Shown: positions 51,955 to 64,000, counted from the first letter of the stretch. The stretch: 64,000 nt of DNA from Roseiarcus sp963832305 (GCA_963832305.1 CAWHTU010000007.1:54968-118967), one strand, 5' to 3'. A program made the numbers and translations. Notes: generated by a model from the letters alone, not told the origin.

Positions 51955-52350
51955 ATGAACAACCATAAGAATGCGCTTCTCACTCGTAAAGATCGAGAGG
52001 CCTTGGTGCCGGCAGTTGTCGAAGCGGGCCTGAACCTGGCGGCGGCAGCACGCCACTTTCGGACGAGGCCGAAAACCGTCGCCAAGTGGGCGGCGCGCTT
52101 CCGGTCGGAGGGCGTTGAGGGCCTGTGCGATCGCTCGTCAAAGCCCCACTCGTTGCCGAACCAAACCCCGTCGGCGACACGTGCCGCAATCGTGGCCTTG
52201 CGACGCCAGCGGCACACCGGCAAGCAGATCGCCATCGAGGTCGGCGTCTCTCCTGCCACGGTGAGCCGCGTCCTGCGCCGGTTGGGCCTCAACTCCTCGA
52301 AGGCGCTGGAGCCAGCCGAACCGCCGCGCCGCCGCTATGAACGCGCCTCA
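51955..52350 (+). mobile_element. IS481-family transposase, 3'-truncated relic
   Basis: ATG 51955 reads MNNHKNALLTRKDREALVPA, then the two HTH units LNLAAAARHFRTRPKTVAKW and TGKQIAIEVGVSPATVSRVL, and KALEPAEPPRRRYERA. In IS481 transposases the next words are PGEMIHIDIKKLG, the start of the DDE domain. Here the sequence breaks at about 52350 and continues into an integrase relic on the other strand. Only the DNA-binding third survives. Confidence 0.82.
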
Positions 52351-52364
52351 TGGCTTGGAGGCCC

Positions 52365-52830
52365 TCACACGGCGTTCCCGAGGAAGGCCTTTTCCGCCGC
52401 AACAAGCTCGGCGCGGTCGTCGCCGCGCGGGAACAGGTGGCCGTAGCAATCCGCGGTCATCGTGATCGAGGCGTGCCCAAGCCGTGCCTGGATCAGCTTG
52501 AGTGGCAGCTCGAGCCCGCCGTCGATGCGGCGGTTGATGCACCAGCTCGCATAGAAATGCCGGAAGGCGTGGAGGCCGGTGTATTTCGGCCTGCCGGCCG
52601 CGTCGACCACCTCGGCCGCGATCAGCGCCGGGAAAGGTCCGCGCTGCACGATGTTGCTGTAGTTCTCGACGTTGCCGGCGCCGTTGGGAAAGACGAGATC
52701 GAGCGTTCCCTTGGGACACCGAGGCGGTGCGCGCGCAATGCGCTGACCAGCATCGGCAAGAGCGGGACGGCGCGCTCGCCGGCTTCCGACTTCGGCTGGC
52801 CGATCCGGGTCTATTCGCTCGAAGTCGATA
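52365..52830 (-). pseudogene. tyrosine recombinase C-terminal relic
   Basis: Minus strand: SEAGERAVPLLPMLVSALRA in one frame, then after a shift near 52715 LDLVFPNGAGNVENYSNIVQ, YTGLHAFRHFYASWCINRRI (HxxR motif), LIQARLGHASITMTADCYGH (LGH and catalytic Tyr) and LFPRGDDRAELVAAEKAFLG to a stop at 52365. The N-terminal half is missing, replaced by cyclase/TPR DNA of the opposite strand. A second old integration event in the same neighbourhood as the IS481 relic. Confidence 0.78.
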
Positions 52831-53820
52831 AACGAGCGCAAGCGAAGCCCGCGCCGGCACAGGCGCCCGAAAAATCCGCCCCGCGCCTCTCGATGGTCGT
52901 CTTGCCGTTCGCCAATATCGGCGGCGACCCGGAACAGGAGCTTTTCGTCGACAAGGTCACGGAGAGTTCTCACAACTGATCTTTCACGGCGCCGTCGTGA
53001 TCGCGCGCAACATGGCGTTCACGTACAAAAAGGCAAGCCGCTCGACGTAAAGTCGATCGGGCGCGAGCTGAATGTCCGCAATGTCCTCGAGGGCAGCGTC
53101 CAATGCGGCGGAAACCGCATGCGCGTCAACGTGCAGCTCATCGACGCCGAGACGGGCAGTCATCTCTGGGCCGAGCGGTTCGATAAGCCCCTGGCCGATC
53201 TCTTCGACATGCAGGACGAAATCGTCGCGCGGATGGCAGGCGCTGAACGCCCAGCTCATCGCCGCCGAGGCGCGACGCGCAGAACAGGTGCCGAACCCCA
53301 ACTCGATGGACCTCTATTTTCAGGGCTTGGCTTGGTCCAATAGAGGTTTAACCCCAGAGAATGTGGCGCAGGCGCGTAATTTTTTCGATCGCGCGCTGTC
53401 CGCCGATCCCGACAATGTCGACGCGCTCGTTGAATCGGCGCGCGCAGACGCACGCGCAGGCTCACTTCTGTTTGTAACCGACCCCTTAGCTGCCTACGCT
53501 GCGGCCGAAGAGAAGTTGACCAAAGCCTTGTCGTGTCCCAGACGATGCGCGCGGCCACTCGGTTTTGGGATTTGTCGAGATACAAACCAAGCGCGCCGCG
53601 GATGGCGTCGCCGAATGTGAACATGCGTTGGAGCTGGATCGAAATCTCGGCGACGCGCATTCGGTTATCGGACTAGGTAAGATTGTTATCGGTGGCGCCG
53701 AAGAAACCGAGGCTCACATTGTCGAGGCCCCCCGGCTCAGTCCGCGTGATACGATGGCTTATGCCTGGATAACTCAGGCGAGCATCGCGAAGAACCACCT
53801 TGGCCACGGATCGCCGCCCG
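52795..53820 (+). pseudogene. adenylate/guanylate cyclase-type TPR protein, degraded, copy 3
   Basis: Across at least four frame changes the plus strand reads: RVYSLEVDKRAQAKPAPAQA, SMVVLPFANIGGDPEQELFV, GAVVIARNMAFTY, SIGRELNVRNVLEGSVQCGG, VNVQLIDAETGSHLWAERFD and LNAQLIAAEARRAEQVPNPN. Then come MDLYFQGLAW, DPDNVDALVESARADARAGS, AECEHALELDRNLGDAHSVI and EAPRLSPRDTMAYAWITQAS. This is the region between the cyclase catalytic domain and the TPR array of a family abundant in Hyphomicrobiales. The cyclase domain itself is absent. It ends about 30 bases before the redox module. Confidence 0.75.
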
Positions 53821-53847
53821 GATCCGTCAGCATCTTGGAGACATCTC

Positions 53848-55476
53848 ATGACGATCGGTCACGACATGACCCCAAGCATCGACCCCAGCCGGCAGAAGAG
53901 CACGGGGCCGGTGCGGACCAAGCGGCCGATCTATGTCGATCTCCTTCCGCCTTGCAATATCGCCTGCCCTGCCGGCGAGAACGTCCAGGCATGGCTGGCG
54001 TTCGCTCAGGCCGCCAAGTTTCGAGAGGCCTGGGAGGCGCTCATCCGGGACAACCCGCTGCCGGGCGTGCACGGCCGGGTCTGCTATCACCCGTGTGAAA
54101 CGAGCTGCAACCGCAAGGACCTCGACAGTTCTGTCGGCATTCACGCAGTCGAACGCTTTCTGGGCGATCTCGCGGCGCGGCGCGAATGGCCGCTGCCGGT
54201 CGACGCGCCCCGCTCCGGTAGGCGCGTGCTGGTGGTCGGAGCTGGTCCGAGCGGTCTCTCGGCTGCCTATCATCTTACGCGGCTTGGCCACGAAGTGGAG
54301 ATTCACGAGGCAGGACCACTGCCCGGCGGCATGCTGCATTTCGGCATTCCCGCCTACCGGCTGCCGCGCGAGGATCTCATGAAGGAGATCCGCCAGATTG
54401 AGCGTATGGGCGTCAGGATAGTCGTCAATCACAAAGTCGACGATGTTCTCGCTGAACAAGAAGCGGATCAGTTCGACGCCGTATTCATCGCGATCGGCGC
54501 CCATCTCTCCAAGCATGTGGACATTCCCGCGCGCGACGCGGTCAAGGTGCTTGATGCGGTGTCGTATTTGCGCGATGTCCAGACCCGGGAGGCGCCTTTG
54601 CTCGGTCGCCGCGTGGTGGTTTATGGCGGCGGTAACACTGCCATGGATGCTGCCCGCACGGCGCGTCGCCTTGGCGCCGAGGAGGCGATGATTGTCTACC
54701 GTCGCGACCGGGCCCACATGCCGGCTCACGGTTTCGAGGCCGACGAAGCGCTGGCGGAGGGCGTCAAGATCAAATGGCTTACGTCGATCAAGGCGATCGA
54801 CGGCGGTGATCTCACCGTCGAGGTAATGGAGATTGACGCAAGGGGGCGCGCCCGGCCGACCGGGCAATTCGAGACGCTGAAGGCCGACGCAGTGGTGCTC
54901 GCCCTCGGCCAGGAGGCGGACAGCGCCTTCCTACGCAAGATCCCCGAGATCGTTCATCAGCCCGACGGCATGGTGGTGGTCGGGCCGGACATGATGACCG
55001 CCAGGCGCGGTATCTTCGCCGGAGGCGACATGGTACCGGCCGAGCGCTCCGTCACGGTGGCCACCGGCCACGGCAAGAAAGCGGCGCTCTACATCGACGC
55101 TTGGCTGCGCGGCATCGTTTACAGCCGTCCCGCCAAGCATCCGACGGTCGGTTTCGCCGGATTGAACCTGCCGATCTATGCAGACGCGATGCGCTCCACC
55201 GAACACGAGCTGCCGGTCGGAGCGCTCCGCGCCGGATTCGACGAGGTGGTCACGGGCCTGAACGAGACGGAGGCCCTGCACGAGGCTCGGCGCTGTCTCT
55301 CATGCGGCAATTGTTTCGAATGCGATAATTGCTTCGCCGCCTGTCCGGAGGACGCCGTCTTCAAGCTCGGCCCCGGCCGCCGCTACGAGATCAAATACGC
55401 GCTCTGCACGGGCTGCGCGGTGTGCGTCGAGCAATGTCCCTGCCACGCCATGGAAATGATCCCGGAGCCGGCGTGA
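53848..55476 (+). CDS. GltD-like NAD(P)H:ferredoxin oxidoreductase with C-terminal 2x[4Fe-4S]
   Basis: 542 residues from ATG 53848 with TTGGAG upstream. An N-terminal Fe-S region (PPCNIACPAGENVQAWL, GRVCYHPCETSCNRKDLD) is followed by FAD binding (VLVVGAGPSGLSAAYHLTRL, about residue 131). NAD(P) binding is VVVYGGGNTAMDAARTARRL (about 262), and FAGGDMVPAERSVTVATGHG completes the flavoprotein. A ferredoxin-like tail has CLSCGNCFECDNCFAACPED and CTGCAVCVEQCPCHAME. GltD/NfnB-type proteins move electrons between NAD(P)H and ferredoxin. Position 37 bases before nifJ suggests it couples pyruvate-derived ferredoxin to the nicotinamide pool. Not part of glutamate synthase here: no gltB. Confidence 0.88.
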   Translation: MTIGHDMTPSIDPSRQKSTGPVRTKRPIYVDLLPPCNIACPAGENVQAWLAFAQAAKFREAWEALIRDNPLPGVHGRVCYHPCETSCNRKDLDSSVGIHAVERFLGDLAARREWPLPVDAPRSGRRVLVVGAGPSGLSAAYHLTRLGHEVEIHEAGPLPGGMLHFGIPAYRLPREDLMKEIRQIERMGVRIVVNHKVDDVLAEQEADQFDAVFIAIGAHLSKHVDIPARDAVKVLDAVSYLRDVQTREAPLLGRRVVVYGGGNTAMDAARTARRLGAEEAMIVYRRDRAHMPAHGFEADEALAEGVKIKWLTSIKAIDGGDLTVEVMEIDARGRARPTGQFETLKADAVVLALGQEADSAFLRKIPEIVHQPDGMVVVGPDMMTARRGIFAGGDMVPAERSVTVATGHGKKAALYIDAWLRGIVYSRPAKHPTVGFAGLNLPIYADAMRSTEHELPVGALRAGFDEVVTGLNETEALHEARRCLSCGNCFECDNCFAACPEDAVFKLGPGRRYEIKYALCTGCAVCVEQCPCHAMEMIPEPA

Positions 55477-55513
55477 GCGCCGGCTGGTCGGGAATTCAGA
55501 AGGAGAGCAAGTG

Positions 55514-59116
<3,603 letters not shown>

Positions 59117-59159
59117 TCGCGCTTACGCGGACCCTGGTTGTAATGGTCGCGAGGATGTC

Positions 59160-60155
59160 ATGGATTTGACGACCCGGTATATGGGCCTTGACCTAAAGAA
59201 CCCTCTAGTCGCGTCCGCTTCGCCGCTTAACGCCGACCTCGGCAATCTCAAGCGCCTCGAGGACGTCGGGACCGCGGCCGTGGTGCTTCCCTCTCTCTTC
59301 GAAGAGCAGATCGAGGCCAACGTTGCACGTTACGACCATCTGACCGGCGTGAACACCGAAAGTTCGCCTGAGGCGCAGAGCTATTTTCCTGCACCAGCCG
59401 AGTACAAGGTCGGGCCGCGACGATACCTCGACCTCGTTCGCCGAGCGAGCAGGTCGCTCGACATTCCCGTCATCGCCAGCCTAAACGGCACGACCGACCA
59501 TGGGTGGATTTCCTACGCCAAGTCGATCGAGGAAGCTGGCGCCGCGGGACTGGAACTCAATATCTACTTCATCCCCGCTGATCTTTCGCTGACCGGCCAC
59601 GACGTCGAGCAACGCTATCTAGACATCCTGAAATCGGTGCGCGCCATGGTCTCAATTCCGGTCGCGGTCAAGCTCAGCCCCTATTTCAGCGCGGTCGGCA
59701 GCATGGCGCTGGCCCTCGAACGGGCCGGCGCCGACGCCCTGGTGCTGTTCAATCGATTCTACGAGCCTGATCTCGACATCGCGCGCCTCGAGGTGCTGAC
59801 CGACCTCAAGCTCAGCCAGCCGGACGAGATTCGCCTGCCATTGCTCTGGCTCGCGGTTCTCTCCGGCCGCGTCAAAGTCTCTCTCGCCGCCACAACGGGA
59901 GTCACCTCCGCCGACGAGGTCGTGAAATACCTCCTCGCCGGGGCCGACGTCGTGATGACCACCTCGGCCCTTCTGCGTCACGGGGTGGACTATGTTGCAG
60001 TCTTGCTCGCCGGACTGACGTCCTGGCTGCGGGCGCGGGAATTTGCTTCGGTGAATCAGATGCGCGGGATCATGAGCCAGCAGAGGGTGCAGGACCCGCA
60101 AGCCTTCGAACGCGCCAACTATATCAAGATCTTGCAGGGATACCGCGGCAGCTAG
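59160..60155 (+). CDS. dihydroorotate dehydrogenase-like flavoprotein
   Basis: 331 residues. A TIM-barrel FMN fold: TTRYMGLDLKNPLVASASPL, IPVIASLNGTTDHGWISYAK, AGAAGLELNIYFIPADLSLT, IPVAVKLSPYFSAVGSMALA and SLAATTGVTSADEVVKYLLA then GADVVMTTSALLRHG. The phosphate-binding and FMN lysine regions are like PyrD. The loop that carries the catalytic Cys/Ser in true dihydroorotate dehydrogenases is not recognisable. Found in nifJ operons of several bacteria with unknown substrate. 43 bases after nifJ. Confidence 0.87.
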   Translation: MDLTTRYMGLDLKNPLVASASPLNADLGNLKRLEDVGTAAVVLPSLFEEQIEANVARYDHLTGVNTESSPEAQSYFPAPAEYKVGPRRYLDLVRRASRSLDIPVIASLNGTTDHGWISYAKSIEEAGAAGLELNIYFIPADLSLTGHDVEQRYLDILKSVRAMVSIPVAVKLSPYFSAVGSMALALERAGADALVLFNRFYEPDLDIARLEVLTDLKLSQPDEIRLPLLWLAVLSGRVKVSLAATTGVTSADEVVKYLLAGADVVMTTSALLRHGVDYVAVLLAGLTSWLRAREFASVNQMRGIMSQQRVQDPQAFERANYIKILQGYRGS

Positions 60156-60644
60156 TGGATGGACTCTGACGAAATGGGGTGGGCCGAGAGATATACCGGT
60201 CGCGCGGCGAAATACCTGGCACCCGCCGGCCGAGCGCGGCCATTCTCGCTCTCGTTCTCGATTGGAAAGAGTGTGTGCCAACCCTGTGGGTGTCGTCAGG
60301 CTCGGGCGGCCCGCTTTCGACGAGACCGGCCCGCGCGCCAGGATGGCGACGCCATTCCAACCTTTCTGGTCATGCCACGTTAAGCGCGATATGGAGAAAG
60401 CTTGGATCAAACCAGCGGGTCGGCCACTCGCCGTGTTCGTCGAATCCGACAACAGCGGCTTTCGTTATCACGCTGGACGCCACCTATGACGCGATGACCG
60501 CCCTTCGAAGGCATCGACGCGAGATTCTTTCGTCGAGGAATACAGAAACGATATAAAGGACGTGAATGACCCAAGCCTTCAAGTCAACATCTATGTGCTG
60601 AAAATGACGCACGGACGTTCTTTCTTGCGGCCTGCGTCGCGAAT
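60156..60644 (+). other. 489-base gap before hoxF
   Basis: No gene with family similarity. Several short frames exist; the longest ones (about 75-125 residues) overlap each other and lack ribosome sites. One phrase, GRPLAVFVESDNSGFRYHAG, at about 60419-60478, could be a relic of something longer, but I cannot name it. The right end holds the FixK-type box that probably drives hoxFUYH. Confidence 0.4.
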
Positions 60645-60658
60645 TTGATTGGCGTCAA
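60645..60658. promoter_or_regulatory. hoxF: FixK/FNR-type box before hoxF
   Basis: TTGA-ttggcg-TCAA fits the TTGA-N6-TCAA core of FixK/FNR sites and is followed 41 bases later by the hoxF ATG. That is close for an activator site at -41.5, so the transcription start would lie very near the start codon; a repressing or leader-located site is possible. Oxygen-responsive control of a NAD-reducing hydrogenase would make sense. Confidence 0.55.
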
Positions 60659-60699
60659 TTCGCCGACACGGGATCGGTGGGTAAGGGAACGAGACAACA

Positions 60700-62483
60700 A
60701 TGGCGGCCGAAAACGTCGTGACCCGGGTTCTTGACCATCGCCGCAGGGACCCCACGCTTTTGTTGCAAATCCTGCGCGAGATTCAGGAGGAGCTCGACTG
60801 GATTTCGCCCGATACCGCGCACGCGGTCGCAGCGGGTTTGAGCATCCCGACGACCCAGGTCGACAGCGTGGTCCAATTCTACGCGTTCCTCTACGACCAG
60901 CCCCGCGGCCGGTACCGCATCCTGTTTTCCGACAACATCACGGACCGCATGCTCGGCAGTCTCACGCTGTTCGAGCACGTGCTGAAGCGCCTGAAGCTGC
61001 AGCGCGGCGAAGTTTCGACCGACAGCGCGGTCAGCGTCGACCTCACCTCCTGCACGGGGATGTGCGACCAGGGACCGGCGCTCCTCGTCAACAACCGGCC
61101 GGTCACCCGCGTGACTGCCCGCCGGGTCGACGAGATTTGCGATCTGGTCCGCAGCGACGTTCCACTTGCCGAGTGGCCGGCCGATTTTTTCCGCGTCGAG
61201 GACAACATCCGCCGCGCCGACGCCCTGCTCGGTTCGCGACATGAGCCGGGATCGGGTTTGCGGGCGGCGATCGCGCTCGGCCGCCAGGGCATGCTCGACG
61301 AGATGAAGCGCTCCAACCTGCGCGGGCGCGGCGGAGCAGGGTTCGCGACAGCGGTCAAATGGGAGAGCTGTCGCAACGCCCCCGGCGCCGAGCGTTATAT
61401 CGTCTGCAACGCCGACGAAGGCGAGCCGGGCACATTCAAGGATCGCGTGCTGCTCGCGTCATTTGCGGAGCGCGTTTTCGAAGGCATGGCGATTGCCGGC
61501 TTCGCCGTCGGCGCGGCGCATGGTCTCCTCTATCTGCGCGGCGAGTATCGCTACCTACTCGAACCGTTAAAAGCCAAGCTCGAATCTATGCGCCGGGATC
61601 GGCGTCTTGGCGCAAGCATTTGCGGGGCGCAGGGCTTTGACTTCGACATTGAGGTCCATCTCGGAGCGGGCGCCTATATATGCGGCGAAGAATCGGCGCT
61701 GATCGAGTCGCTCGAAGGCAAGCCGGGCAAACCGCGCATCCGTCCGCCCTTCCCGGTGACGGTCGGCTATCTTGGCAAGCCGACCGTTGTGAACAACGTC
61801 GAGACGCTCGTCGAGGCGACTGAGATCGCCCTTCACGGCGGGCGCGTTTTCGCCGGACAGGGCACGCGGCGCTCCGCCGGGACGAAATTCTTTCGGTGTC
61901 TGGCGATTGCGCGCGGCCGGGTCTTTACGAATATTCGTTCGGCGTCCGCGTCGAGCAGGTGCTGAAGGATTGTGGCGCTACGGACGTCGCGGCCGTGCAG
62001 ATCAGCGGTCCCTCGGGCGTCTGCCTGACGCCGGACGAGTTCCGGCGCCACATCGCCTTCGAGGACGTGCCGACGGCGGGCGCCTTCATGATCTTCGGCA
62101 AGGAGCGGGACCTCTTCGAGGTCGCGCGCAATTTCGCCCATTTCTTCGCCCACGAAAGCTGCGGCTTCTGTACGCCATGCCGCGTCGGCACGACGCTGAT
62201 GCGCGACGCGCTCGACAAGATCGCCGATGGGCGCGGTTCGCGCTACGAGATCAACGACCTGATGCGGCTCGCCGAATTACTGCGCCGGACCAGCCATTGC
62301 GGCCTCGGCCAGATGGCCGGCAACCCGGTGCGCGACACCTGGCTCAAATTCCGCCCGGCCTACGAGCGGCGCCTGATCCGCGGAGATTTCGATCCTGCGG
62401 TTGATCTCGACGCGGCGCTCACGAGATCGCGGGAAATCACCGGGCGCGACGACGCGGCCGCGCACATCGGAGCTGAGGCATGA
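60700..62483 (+). pseudogene. hoxF: NAD-reducing hydrogenase diaphorase subunit HoxF, apparent -1 frameshift
   Basis: From ATG 60700 the NuoE-like N-terminal domain (LLLQILREIQEELDWISPDT, SCTGMCDQGPALLVNNRPVT) leads to the NuoF-like part: SNLRGRGGAGFATAVKWESC, NADEGEPGTFKDRVLLASF (FMN) and GAGAYICGEESALIESLEGK (NAD). After GTKFF at about 61893 the frame is lost; one T missing from TTT(T)CGG restores it (SVSGDCARPGLYEYSFGVRV). The [4Fe-4S] site ESCGFCTPCRVGTTLM with SHCGLGQMAGNP then follows, to 62483. Restored length about 594 residues, normal for HoxF. The first cysteine pair of the NuoE-type 2Fe-2S motif is not evident. Binds NAD(H) and passes electrons to HoxU. Confidence 0.9.
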
Positions 62484-63205
62484 GTGCCGCCGACAGCTCG
62501 ATCGTCATCGACGAAGTGCCCGTGCCGTTCAAGCCGGGACAGACGATTCTCGAGGCCGCGCTCGAGGCGGGCGTCTATATTCCGCACCTCTGCGCGCATC
62601 CCGAATTCGCGCCGCATGGCAGCTGCAAACTGTGCAACGTCATGGTCAACGGCCGCAACGCGGCGGCCTGTACCATGAGGGCCTCGCCAGGCCAGGAGAT
62701 CGAGGTCGACACGCCCGACCTGCAGGCCTACCGGCGGACGCTGGTGCAAATGCTGTTCGTCGAGGGCAATCACTTCTGCCCGGGATGCGAAAAGAGCGGC
62801 AACTGCCAGTTGCAGGCGCTGGCCTACGACTGCGAGATGATGACGCCGCACTTCGTCGAGTTCTATCCGCATCGGCCAGTCGACGCTTCGCATCCGGACG
62901 TGCTGCTCGATTTCAATCGCTGCATCCAGTGTGAACTGTGCGTGCGCGCGAGCCGCGACGTCGACGGCAAATCCATTTTCGCGCTGGCCGGGCGCGGCAT
63001 CGCCTCGCACATCATCGTCAATTCGCCGACCGGCAAACTCGGCGACACCAATTTCTCTGTAACGGACAAGGCCGCGCATGTCTGCCCGGTCGGCGCGATC
63101 CTGATCAAGCGCGTCGGTTACGCCGTGCCAATTGGTGAGCGCCGCCACGATCTCGAGCCAATCAGCGAGGAGGCTGCGCGCTGCGCGGTCGTGGAGGTCG
63201 GATGA
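62480..63205 (+). CDS. hoxU: NAD-reducing hydrogenase diaphorase subunit HoxU
   Basis: 241 residues, overlapping hoxF by four bases. NuoG-like N terminus: a [2Fe-2S] site (IPHLCAHPEFAPHGSCKLCN, AAACTM), the His-Cys [4Fe-4S] site FVEGNHFCPGCEKSGNCQLQ, and a further [4Fe-4S] set beginning DFNRCIQCELCVRASRDVDG. The last cysteine is in AAHVCPVGAIL. Carries electrons between HoxF and the HoxYH hydrogenase dimer. Confidence 0.96.
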   Translation: MSAADSSIVIDEVPVPFKPGQTILEAALEAGVYIPHLCAHPEFAPHGSCKLCNVMVNGRNAAACTMRASPGQEIEVDTPDLQAYRRTLVQMLFVEGNHFCPGCEKSGNCQLQALAYDCEMMTPHFVEFYPHRPVDASHPDVLLDFNRCIQCELCVRASRDVDGKSIFALAGRGIASHIIVNSPTGKLGDTNFSVTDKAAHVCPVGAILIKRVGYAVPIGERRHDLEPISEEAARCAVVEVG

Positions 63206-63765
63206 GCGCGTCCGCTGAAACCGCCGCCGCCCTGCCGAAAGTCCGCATCGCGACGACCTCGCTCGCCGGGTGCTTCGGCTGCCACATGTCCTTTCTCGAC
63301 ATCGACGAACGCATTTTCGACCTCATGAAGATCGCGGAGTTCGACCGTTCGCCAATAACCGACATCAAGCATTGCAGCCCCTGCGACATCGCACTGATCG
63401 AAGGGGGCGTATGCAACCCCGAAAATGTGCATGTGCTGCGCGAGATGCGTGCCAACGCCAAGATCCTCGTCGCCATCGGCGCCTGCGCCATCACCGGCGG
63501 GCTGCCGGCGATGCGCAACTGCCTCGACGTCGGCGACATATTGAACGAGGTCTATCGCGATACTGACGGCGTGCGGGCGCATGTTCCCAACGACCCGGAA
63601 CTGCCGCTTCTGTTCGACAAGGTCTATCCGGTCAACGAGGTCGTTCGCGTCGACTACTTCATTCCCGGCTGCCCGCCGTCCGCCGATGCCATCTGGAAAT
63701 ATCTCAACGATCTGATCCTCGGACGCATGCCGCGTCTCGATCATGATCTTCTGCATTACGATTAG
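63202..63765 (+). CDS. hoxY: NAD-reducing hydrogenase small subunit HoxY
   Basis: 187 residues, overlapping hoxU by four bases. Proximal [4Fe-4S] cysteines are in TTSLAGCFGCHMSFLDIDER, IEGGVCNPENVHVL, GACAITGGLPAMRNCLDVGD and FIPGCPPSADAIWKYLNDL. There is no Tat signal, so the enzyme is cytoplasmic as expected for group 3d. Partner of HoxH, 11 bases downstream. Confidence 0.96.
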   Translation: MSASAETAAALPKVRIATTSLAGCFGCHMSFLDIDERIFDLMKIAEFDRSPITDIKHCSPCDIALIEGGVCNPENVHVLREMRANAKILVAIGACAITGGLPAMRNCLDVGDILNEVYRDTDGVRAHVPNDPELPLLFDKVYPVNEVVRVDYFIPGCPPSADAIWKYLNDLILGRMPRLDHDLLHYD

Positions 63766-63776
63766 GGGCCGTGGCC

Positions 63777-64000
63777 ATGCTCAACCTCGAAACTGCCCAA
63801 TCGCCCCACAAGTTGCGCCGCGTCGCGATCGAGCCGGTAACGCGCGTGGAGGGACACGGGAAAGTAACGATCCTCCTCGACGAGGAGAACCGGATTCATC
63901 AGGTCCGGCTCCATATCGTCGAGTTCCGCGGCTTCGAGGTCTTCATCCGAGGCCGGCCGTATTGGGAGGTTCCGGTCGCGGTGCAGCGCCTGTGTGGCAT
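63777..64000 (+). CDS. hoxH: NAD-reducing hydrogenase large subunit HoxH, partial
   Basis: ATG 63777 opens a frame that runs off the right edge after 74 codons. RVAIEPVTRVEGHGKVTILL, FRGFEVFIRGRPYWEVPVAV and QRLCGI match the [NiFe] large-subunit N terminus; the last is the L1 motif RxCGxC, cut before its second nickel-binding cysteine. Maturation genes would lie to the right, outside the window. Confidence 0.95.
   Translation, partial: MLNLETAQSPHKLRRVAIEPVTRVEGHGKVTILLDEENRIHQVRLHIVEFRGFEVFIRGRPYWEVPVAVQRLCG

Noticed and set aside
53848..55476. Glutamate synthase small subunit (gltD)
   Set aside because: The flavoprotein core is GltD-like, but there is no gltB, a ferredoxin-like tail is added, and the neighbours are nifJ and hox genes.

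Overview
The window looks like chromosomal DNA of a GC-rich alphaproteobacterium, most likely Hyphomicrobiales. The reasons are a MucR/Ros zinc-finger regulator, a SAM-II riboswitch in front of metZ, a TimA/Tim44-like protein beside mltA and smr, a long-form dCTP deaminase, and FixK/FNR-type boxes. A NAD-reducing Hox hydrogenase, an N-type ATPase and pyruvate:ferredoxin oxidoreductase point to a metabolically versatile, facultatively low-oxygen lifestyle, as in phototrophic or methylotrophic Beijerinckiaceae/Methylocystaceae relatives. I cannot name a genus. No rRNA, tRNA or CRISPR was seen.

Layout. 0-10 kb is core housekeeping: an RND efflux adaptor (cut by the left edge), psd-pssA, an Atm1-like ABC exporter, mucR, upp, pgsA-moaD-moaE, two small stress or envelope proteins, and metZ with its SAM-II riboswitch. 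10-16.6 kb is a detoxification and regulator zone: two AraC-type regulators, an OsmC protein with a truncated tandem copy, a flavin monooxygenase-like protein, a frameshifted MAPEG protein, dcd and a DUF1330 protein. 17-28.7 kb mixes surface-glycan genes (TIGR03032, two GT2 enzymes, an FkbH-like HAD protein, a degenerate polysaccharide deacetylase, an RmlC-like epimerase) with a divergent HxlR/QorB pair, secE-nusG, ndk and small proteins. 29.3-32.9 kb is core again: smr-mltA-timA and gpsA.

From 33 to 38 kb there is an insertion hot spot. It holds a truncated EVE-domain start, a P4-type tyrosine integrase, an AT-rich broken secreted-protein gene, a terminase-small-subunit-like gene, and a fused relic of a group II intron reverse transcriptase and a tyrosine recombinase. 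38.1-44.6 kb is a complete N-type F1Fo ATPase operon (atpDCQRBEFAG). 45-50.6 kb is a YhiI/RbbA/YhhJ-type ABC efflux operon preceded by a perfect FNR/FixK palindrome. 50.6-53.8 kb is a pseudogene graveyard: sensor-kinase tail, MFS_3 transporter, IS481 transposase, tyrosine recombinase, and cyclase-TPR protein. Relics of the same cyclase-TPR gene family occur at 37.2, 44.7 and 52.8-53.8 kb, bracketing the two imported-looking operons.

53.8-64 kb is a redox module: a GltD-like NAD(P)H/ferredoxin oxidoreductase, NifJ, a dihydroorotate-dehydrogenase-like flavoprotein, and hoxFUYH (hoxH cut by the right edge). A FixK/FNR-type box sits just before hoxF. A plausible joint function is low-oxygen pyruvate oxidation to reduced ferredoxin, exchange with NAD(P)H, and reversible H2 production or uptake. 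Three otherwise healthy genes (moaE, MAPEG, hoxF) each carry one single-base length change in a short homopolymer, which could be base-calling error rather than decay.
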